Shown one piece after another: positions 6,429 through 11,091 of a stretch of 11,091 bases of DNA. A model generated the notes under the pieces. That model was given only the letters and a program-made list of their open reading frames with translations, did not search any database and had not been told where the DNA came from. The DNA comes from JAFHCF01 sp048497495 (GTDB taxonomy: Bacteria; Pseudomonadota; Alphaproteobacteria; Rhizobiales; Ancalomicrobiaceae). Each line of letters opens with the position of its first letter. Position 1 is the first letter of the stretch. The stretch lies in the NCBI GenBank assembly GCA_048497495.1, contig JAFHCF010000054.1, positions 1 through 11,091 of the forward strand. Direction: 5' to 3'. Position numbers and translations under genes: made by a program.

Positions 6429-7349
6429 TCACGATTTGTCGCGCGGATCGGGGAAGCGGCGGGCCGGCAGGCCGGAGATCTGAGCCGGGAAGGTGATCAC
6501 CGAACCGGCGGCCATGGTGGCGGCGGCCGGCGCGTCGACGCCCGGACGGGCGAGCGAGGTGACGAACAGGCTGCGCAGCCCCTCGCCGCCGAAACAGGGC
6601 ATGGTCGGCCAAGCGACCGGCAGTTTCCAGCTCTCGATCAGGCGGCCGTCCGGGGCGAAGCGGTTGAGCCGGCCGGCGCTGACGCCGGCGCTCCAATAGA
6701 AGCCGGCGGAATCGCAGGTGCAGCCGTCGGGCCGCCCGGTCTCCTCGTCGAGGGTGGCGAAGCGCGAGCGATTGCTCATCTCGCCGGTGGCCGGATCGAA
6801 GTCGAAGCGGTCGATCCACGGGCCCCGGCTGTCGGCGACCCACATCATCCGGCCGTCGGGCGACCAGGCGAGGCCGTTGGCGACGGTCAGGCCGTCGAGC
6901 TTCTTCTCCACCGTGCCGTCGGCGCTCACCCGGAAGAGGGCGGCGATCGGCTCGCGATCGGCCGGCGGCCGCTCGTCCATCGCGCCGACCCAGAAGGCGC
7001 CGTCGGGACCGACCTTGCCGTCGTTGAGGCGGGTGGTCGACAGGCCGACGTCGATCTCGGCGAGGCCTTCCCAGGCGCCGGTGTCGGGATCGAGCAGCAC
7101 CACCGATCGGGTCAGCGCCACCACCAGACGACCGGCGGTGGTGAGCCCGAGGGCGGTCGGACGGTCGGGCGGCGGAGCGTTCCACATGCGGTGGGAAGAC
7201 CCTTCCGCCGTCACGTGATGGATCTCGCCCGCATCGATGTCGACGAAGAACAGGCGATCGCGCCGATTGTCCCACAACGGGCTCTCGCCGAGGCGGAAGA
7301 CCTGATCGAGGAGAGGATGGGCGTCGGGAACGATATGGATGACGTTCAC
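6429..7349 (-). CDS. SMP-30/gluconolactonase/LRE family sugar lactone hydrolase
   Basis: This 306-residue protein is a six-bladed beta-propeller of the SMP-30/gluconolactonase family, which opens sugar-acid lactones using a bound divalent metal. The metal and substrate residues are in place: E22 in GESPLWD, R107 and N109 in TTRLNDGK, N158 in VANGLAWSPDG and D208 in GRPDG. No signal peptide is visible, so it is cytoplasmic. The open frame extends to 7424, but a GTG at 7349 is the better start. It overlaps the edd stop as GTGA (7346-7349), has GAAGGAG ten bases upstream, and gives the usual family length. Translation is therefore coupled to edd in a zwf-edd-lactonase operon. No classical pgl is present in the window, so it may hydrolyse 6-phosphogluconolactone or, as is usual for the family, unphosphorylated lactones such as glucono-, xylono- or arabinonolactone. 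The exact substrate is open. Confidence 0.88.
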   Translation of the reverse strand: MNVIHIVPDAHPLLDQVFRLGESPLWDNRRDRLFFVDIDAGEIHHVTAEGSSHRMWNAPPPDRPTALGLTTAGRLVVALTRSVVLLDPDTGAWEGLAEIDVGLSTTRLNDGKVGPDGAFWVGAMDERPPADREPIAALFRVSADGTVEKKLDGLTVANGLAWSPDGRMMWVADSRGPWIDRFDFDPATGEMSNRSRFATLDEETGRPDGCTCDSAGFYWSAGVSAGRLNRFAPDGRLIESWKLPVAWPTMPCFGGEGLRSLFVTSLARPGVDAPAAATMAAGSVITFPAQISGLPARRFPDPRDKS

Positions 7350-9160
7350 AGTGAACTGGCTCCTTCTTCGGCCGAGCCTACGGCACGGCGGAACGTGGCG
7401 AAGAGCTCGCGCCCGACGCCCCATTCGTTGGGGGCGAAATCCGCCGAGGCCGGCGCGCGGGCCGCCCAGGTCTCGGGGTCGACGAGAACATCGAGGCGCC
7501 CGGCGACCGCGTCGAGGCGCACCACGTCGCCGTCGCGAAGCCGCGCGATCGGGCCGCCGTCACGCGCCTCGGGGGTGACGTGGATGGCGGCGGGCACCTT
7601 GCCGGAGGCGCCCGACATGCGGCCGTCGGTGATCAGCGCCACCTTCTGGCCGCGGTCCTGGAGGACGCCGAGCGGCGGGGTCAGTTTGTGCAGTTCGGGC
7701 ATGCCGTTGGCCTTGGGTCCCTGGAAACGTACCACGGCGACGAAGTCGCCTGTCAATTCTCCCGCCGAGAAGGCGCGGTGGACCTCCTCCTGGGAATGGA
7801 ACACCCGGGCGGGGGCCTCGACGATGCGACGCTCGACGGCGACGGCGGAGGACTTGATCACGGCGCGTCCGAGATTGCCGGTGAGGAGTTCGATGCCGCC
7901 GGTCGGCTGGAACGGCCGGGCGATCGGGCGCACCACGGTCTCGTCGCCGGACGCCACCGACGCCGGGGCGAAGCGCAACCGGCCGTCGGCGTCGAGTTCG
8001 GGAACGGCGGCATAGGCCGCGAGCCCCCCGCCGGCGACGGTGCGGGCGTCGGCGTGGAGCAGGCCCTCGGCGAGCAACTCGCGCACCAGGAAGGGGACGC
8101 CGCCGGCGTCGCGGAAGCCGTTCACGTCGGCCTGACCGTTGGGATAGGCGCGGGCGAGGAGCGGCGTCACCGCCGAGAGGTCGGCGAAGTCGTCCCAGGT
8201 GAGGGTGATGCCGGCGGCCCGCGCCATGGCGATCAGGTGGAGCGTCAGGTTGGTGGAGCCGCCGGTGGCGGCGAGCCCGACGATGCCGTCGACGAAGGCG
8301 CGTTCGTCGAGCACCTCGCCGACGGGCGTGAAGTCCTCGCCGCCGGCGCCGATGGCGATGAGACGCTCGACGGCGGCGCGGGTCAGCGCGTCGCGCAACG
8401 CCGTGTCGGGCGGAACGAAGGACGCGCCCGGCAGATGGAGGCCCATGATCTCCATCAGCATCTGATTGGTGTTGGCGGTGCCGTAGAAGGTGCAGGTGCC
8501 GGGGGCGTGGTAGGAGCGCGCCTCGGACTCGAGCAGGTCGCCGCGGCCGGCCTTGCCCTCGGCGAAGAGCTGACGGACGCGATTCTTCTCGCCGTTGGAG
8601 AGCCCGGTCGGCATCGGTCCGGAGGGCACGAAGATCGTCGGAAGATGGCCGAAGGCGAGCGCGCCGATGACCAGGCCCGGCACGATCTTGTCGCAGATGC
8701 CCAACATCAGGGCGCCGTCGAACATCTGGTGGGAGAGCGCCACGGCGCTCGCCATGGCGATGACGTCGCGGGAGAACAGCGACAGTTCCATCCCGGCCTC
8801 GCCCTGGGTGACGCCGTCGCACATGGCCGGCACCCCGCCGGCGACCTCGGCGACGGCGCCGAGGCGGCGGGCCTCGTCGCGGATCAACTCGGGATAGCGC
8901 TCGTAGGGGCGGTGGGCCGAGAGCATGTCGTTGTAGGCGGTGACGATGCCGATATTCGGCGTGTCGCCGGCCTTCAGGCGCTCCTTGTCGAGCGGTCCGC
9001 AGGCGGCGAACCCGTGGGCGAGATTGGCGCAGCCCATGCGAGAGCGACGCGGGCCTCGGGCGATCGCCTCGCCCATGTGGTCGAGATAGCGGGCGCGGCC
9101 GTCGTGGCTGCGGGCGCGGATGCGGTCGGTGATCTCTGCGACATGGGGGTGAAGGGTCAT
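7346..9160 (-). CDS. edd: phosphogluconate dehydratase (Entner-Doudoroff)
   Basis: Edd converts 6-phosphogluconate to 2-keto-3-deoxy-6-phosphogluconate (KDPG) in the cytoplasm, the committing step of the Entner-Doudoroff pathway. The 604-residue length matches the family (about 600), a member of the IlvD/Edd iron-sulfur dehydratases. Visible family motifs include GCANLAHGFAACG (43-55), IGIVTAYNDMLSAH (70-83), PAMCDGVTQGEAGMELS (111-127, C114), LMLGICDKIVPG (151-162, C156), GTCTFYGTANTNQMLMEIMG (221-240, C223), GGSTNLTLH (300-308) and TDGRMSGASGKVPAAIHV (511-528). The conserved cysteines probably hold the Fe-S cluster. The open frame runs up to 9301, but the ATG at 9160 is preceded by AGGA at six bases and begins with a family-like MTLHPHVAEIT. 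It lies 124 bases after zwf and shares four bases with the lactonase gene downstream. The partner aldolase eda is not in the window. Confidence 0.96.
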   Translation of the reverse strand: MTLHPHVAEITDRIRARSHDGRARYLDHMGEAIARGPRRSRMGCANLAHGFAACGPLDKERLKAGDTPNIGIVTAYNDMLSAHRPYERYPELIRDEARRLGAVAEVAGGVPAMCDGVTQGEAGMELSLFSRDVIAMASAVALSHQMFDGALMLGICDKIVPGLVIGALAFGHLPTIFVPSGPMPTGLSNGEKNRVRQLFAEGKAGRGDLLESEARSYHAPGTCTFYGTANTNQMLMEIMGLHLPGASFVPPDTALRDALTRAAVERLIAIGAGGEDFTPVGEVLDERAFVDGIVGLAATGGSTNLTLHLIAMARAAGITLTWDDFADLSAVTPLLARAYPNGQADVNGFRDAGGVPFLVRELLAEGLLHADARTVAGGGLAAYAAVPELDADGRLRFAPASVASGDETVVRPIARPFQPTGGIELLTGNLGRAVIKSSAVAVERRIVEAPARVFHSQEEVHRAFSAGELTGDFVAVVRFQGPKANGMPELHKLTPPLGVLQDRGQKVALITDGRMSGASGKVPAAIHVTPEARDGGPIARLRDGDVVRLDAVAGRLDVLVDPETWAARAPASADFAPNEWGVGRELFATFRRAVGSAEEGASSL

Positions 9161-9268
9161 GATCGGTCCTGACGGCGCGTCGCGCGCCTCAACGTCGGCG
9201 GTTCCAGGGACGGGCGTCGGCGGCATGCCCGGTTGCGACGGGCTCAGCGGTCGACGGCCACGGCGCGG

Positions 9269-9284
9269 CGCCGGTCCCCCGGCG
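9269..9284 (-). other. hairpin in the zwf-edd intercistronic gap
   Basis: Arms CGCCGG (9269-9274) and CCGGCG (9279-9284) close a TCCC loop immediately after the zwf stop codon. With no T-run it may partially terminate or stabilise the upstream message rather than end it. The remaining roughly 100 bases before edd hold no gene and could carry an internal edd promoter, though I see no clear one. Confidence 0.35.
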
Positions 9285-10763
9285 TCACATGCCATCCTCA
9301 TGCCAGGTGCGGCCGTCGCGCTCGATCAGGGCGATCGCCGCGGAGGGGCCCCAGGTCCCGGCTCTATAAGACTTGGGGCCGTCGGCGGTGTTCGACCAGG
9401 CCTCGAGGATCGGATCGACCCAGGTCCAGGCCGCCTCGACCTCGTCGCGGCGCATGAACAGGGTCTGATTGCCGCGCACCACGTCCATCACCAGCCGCTC
9501 GTAGGCGTCGGCGTGGCGGGTGGCGAAGGCCTCGGCGAAGGTCATGTCGAGGGGCACCCGGCGCAGGCGCATGCCGCCGGGGCCGGGATCCTTGATCATC
9601 ACCTGGAGTTTGACGCCCTCGTCGGGCTGCAGGCGGATGACCAGTTCGTTGCGCTCGATCGGACCGGCGGCGGCGTCGAAGACCGAATGGGGGATCGGAC
9701 GGAAACTCACGACGATCTCGGAGACGCGTTCGGCCAGGCGCTTGCCGGAGCGCAGATAGAAGGGGGTTCCGGCCCAGCGCCAGTTCTCGACCTCGACCTT
9801 GAGGGCGACGAAGGTCTCGGTGCGACTGGTGGCGCCGTCCAATTCCTCGAGATAGCCGCGCACCGGGCCTTCGGCCGAGGCGCCGGCCTCGTATTGGCCG
9901 CGCACCGTCACGTTCTGCGCCGAGCCCTCGCTGATCGGCTTCAGCGCCTTCAGGACCTTGAGCTTCTCGTCGCGCACCGCGTCGGGATCGAGCGAGGCGG
10001 GCGGTTCCATGGCGACGAGGCAGAGGAGCTGCAGAAGATGATTCTGCACCATGTCGCGCAGCGCGCCGGCATGGTCGTAATATTCGGCGCGGCCACCGAC
10101 CCCGAGGCTTTCGGCGACGGTGATCTGGACGTGGTCGATGTGGGCGGCGTTCCACAGCGGCTCGAACAGGGAATTGGCGAAGCGCAGGGCCATCAGGTTC
10201 TGCACCGTCTCCTTGCCGAGATAGTGGTCGATGCGGAAGATCTGGTTTTCGGCGAAGACCGCGCCGACCGCCGCGTTGACCGCGTGGGCCGACTCGAGAT
10301 CGCGGCCGATCGGCTTCTCGACGACGACGCGCGAGGCCTCGGTGACGAGACCCTTCTCGCCGAGCCGACGGCAGATCTCACCGAAGAGATCGGGCGCGGT
10401 GGCGAGATAGAAGACGCGGACGCGATCGGGGGCGACGGCGAGCAGGGCGGCGAGATCCGACCAACCGCCCTTGCCCATGACGTCGATGGCGACATGGTCG
10501 AGGCGGGCGACGAAATGCTCGATCTCCGCCGCCGTCCGCTCCTCGGGGGCGACGTGCTCGACGATCGCCGCGCGGATCATGTCGCGATAGGCTTCCGTCG
10601 CCATCGGCGATCGGGCGACGCCGAGGATGCGGGTCTCGGGCGGGATCTGGCCGGTGCGGTCGCGATGGAAGAGGCCGGGCATGAGCTTGCGGCGCACCAG
10701 GTCGCCGGTGCCGCCGAAGGCGATGAAGTCGAAGGGGTCGACGGTGACGATTCGGGCGATCAT
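9285..10763 (-). CDS. zwf: glucose-6-phosphate 1-dehydrogenase
   Basis: Zwf oxidises glucose-6-phosphate to 6-phosphogluconolactone with NAD(P)+, feeding the pentose phosphate and Entner-Doudoroff routes. The 492-residue length is typical. The nucleotide-binding loop is FGGTGDLVRRKL (16-27). EKPIG (149-153) and the signature RIDHYLGKE (177-185) carry the substrate-binding lysine and histidine, and H242 in NHLLQLL matches the catalytic histidine of characterised enzymes. The start ATG at 10763 follows GAGGGACGAG, a fair ribosome binding site. It is the first gene of the zwf-edd-lactonase operon. Rhizobial relatives usually have zwf-pgl-edd; here pgl is absent from that position. Possible regulatory repeats lie upstream at 10879-10932. 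Coenzyme preference cannot be judged with confidence from the sequence. Confidence 0.97.
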   Translation of the reverse strand: MIARIVTVDPFDFIAFGGTGDLVRRKLMPGLFHRDRTGQIPPETRILGVARSPMATEAYRDMIRAAIVEHVAPEERTAAEIEHFVARLDHVAIDVMGKGGWSDLAALLAVAPDRVRVFYLATAPDLFGEICRRLGEKGLVTEASRVVVEKPIGRDLESAHAVNAAVGAVFAENQIFRIDHYLGKETVQNLMALRFANSLFEPLWNAAHIDHVQITVAESLGVGGRAEYYDHAGALRDMVQNHLLQLLCLVAMEPPASLDPDAVRDEKLKVLKALKPISEGSAQNVTVRGQYEAGASAEGPVRGYLEELDGATSRTETFVALKVEVENWRWAGTPFYLRSGKRLAERVSEIVVSFRPIPHSVFDAAAGPIERNELVIRLQPDEGVKLQVMIKDPGPGGMRLRRVPLDMTFAEAFATRHADAYERLVMDVVRGNQTLFMRRDEVEAAWTWVDPILEAWSNTADGPKSYRAGTWGPSAAIALIERDGRTWHEDGM

Positions 10764-10878
10764 CTCGTCCCTCGTTGGTTCGACGTGAGAGGGTCACGGA
10801 ACAGGGTCTCACCGCCACGCGGCGCGGGGGCACCCCGGAATGGCCCGGCGGTGCGTCGGCCGTGTGACGGCGCCGGAG

Positions 10879-10906
10879 ACAATAGACCGCATTTCGCGCG
10901 ATGCAA
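10879..10906 (-). promoter_or_regulatory. weak candidate promoter for the zwf operon
   Basis: On the minus strand, TTGCAT (10906-10901) and TATTGT (10884-10879) are separated by 16 bases, a poor -35 and a moderate -10 hexamer. This would leave a leader of about 110 bases before zwf. It coincides with the only AT-rich patch upstream of zwf, which is the main argument for it. Confidence 0.3.
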
Positions 10907-10923
10907 TTTCATAAGTGCAATTT
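10902..10923. repeat. direct repeat TGCAATTT upstream of zwf
   Basis: TGCAATTT occurs at 10902-10909 and 10916-10923, 14 bases apart, and reads AAATTGCA twice toward zwf. The copies overlap the candidate promoter, so they could be an operator for a sugar-acid-responsive repressor. I cannot name the regulator. Confidence 0.45.
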
Positions 10924-10991
10924 TTTGCGCAAGCGCCGAGCAGGACCCCGCACCGGCGTCGCCATGGCGGCCGGCGACGCGGTTCTCGGCG

Positions 10992-11013
10992 CCGGCGCGC
11001 ACCTGCGCGCCGG
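10992..11013. repeat. 22-bp interrupted palindrome
   Basis: The 10-base arms CCGGCGCGCA (10992-11001) and TGCGCGCCGG (11004-11013) are perfect complements around a 2-base CC centre. The tiny loop fits a dimeric DNA-binding protein better than an RNA hairpin. It lies between zwf and a possible divergent start at the right edge. Confidence 0.5.
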
Positions 11014-11084
11014 ACGCAGATCCGCCATGACGGGGGCGCGCGCGACCGGCGGATCGACCCCGAATCCGCAAGGATTCACAAACC

Positions 11085-11091
11085 ATGACGA
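11085..11091 (+). CDS. possible start of a divergent gene cut by the window edge
   Basis: An ATG at 11085 is preceded by AAGGA at 11070-11074, ten bases upstream, which is an acceptable ribosome binding site. Only two codons lie inside the window, so no product can be given. An alternative ATG at 11027, in another frame, is also open to the edge but lacks a clear ribosome binding site. Confidence 0.25.

Larger units (their letters stand above)
10764..11084. other. non-coding region upstream of zwf
   Basis: No convincing gene is seen across these 320 bases. A minus-strand open frame here is Arg/Gly-rich and unlike a real protein. The stretch holds an AT-rich patch (about 10881-10932), a pair of TGCAATTT repeats, the palindrome TTGCGCAA (10925-10932) and a longer interrupted palindrome at 10992-11013. 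It is most likely a regulatory region, perhaps shared by divergent genes. Confidence 0.5.

Noticed and set aside
7580..9172. 530-residue plus-strand frame opposite edd
   Set aside because: It is an antisense shadow; edd on the other strand is unambiguous.
9159..11030. 623-residue plus-strand frame opposite zwf
   Set aside because: It is an antisense shadow of zwf that runs on into non-coding sequence and has no recognisable domain.
10760..11086. 108-residue minus-strand frame upstream of zwf
   Set aside because: It is Arg/Gly-rich, lacks a ribosome binding site, covers the likely regulatory region and resembles no protein family.

Overview
The window is GC-rich (roughly 70%), densely coded, bacterial chromosomal DNA. 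It most likely comes from an alphaproteobacterium, perhaps of the Hyphomicrobiales/rhizobial side. This rests on extreme GC at third codon positions, a NasT-NasS nitrate-sensing pair, a zwf-edd Entner-Doudoroff operon, a Cache-type chemoreceptor and a CtrA-like half-site pair. The placement is an inference. I saw no insertion sequence, phage gene, CRISPR array, tRNA or rRNA, so this looks like ordinary core or soft-core chromosome and not a mobile island.

Left part (1-2541, minus strand): nasT and nasS overlap by ATGA. They encode an ANTAR-type RNA-binding antiterminator and the cytoplasmic nitrate-binding protein that restrains it. No nitrate or nitrite reductase gene follows. Downstream on the same strand there is only a small exported two-cysteine protein of unknown function. 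The 3' part of nasS carries two short in-frame tandem duplications (27 bp and 33 bp units).

Middle part (2659-6415, plus strand): divergent from nasT is a cation diffusion facilitator (CDF) metal exporter. Its membrane domain is followed by what read as three successive cytoplasmic dimerisation-like domains. A gene-free stretch of almost 600 bases follows, whose last 180 bases are strikingly AT-rich and carry short direct repeats and a CtrA-like motif. It leads into a methyl-accepting chemotaxis protein with a Cache sensor domain. That gene ends in a strong perfect hairpin, which probably terminates transcription from both sides.

Right part (6429-10763, minus strand): zwf, edd and an SMP-30/gluconolactonase-family gene form a sugar-acid operon. 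Zwf oxidises glucose-6-phosphate to the lactone, and Edd dehydrates 6-phosphogluconate to KDPG. The lactonase-family protein is translationally coupled to edd through a GTGA overlap and may supply, or supplement, the lactone hydrolysis step, since no classical pgl lies between zwf and edd. Upstream of zwf are a direct repeat of TGCAATTT, a weak possible promoter and a 22-bp interrupted palindrome. A divergent gene may begin in the last few bases.

I did not find a convincing undescribed system. The observations most worth checking are the lactonase substitution in the zwf-edd operon, the three-module CDF tail, the duplicated tail of NasS and the regulatory-looking repeats.
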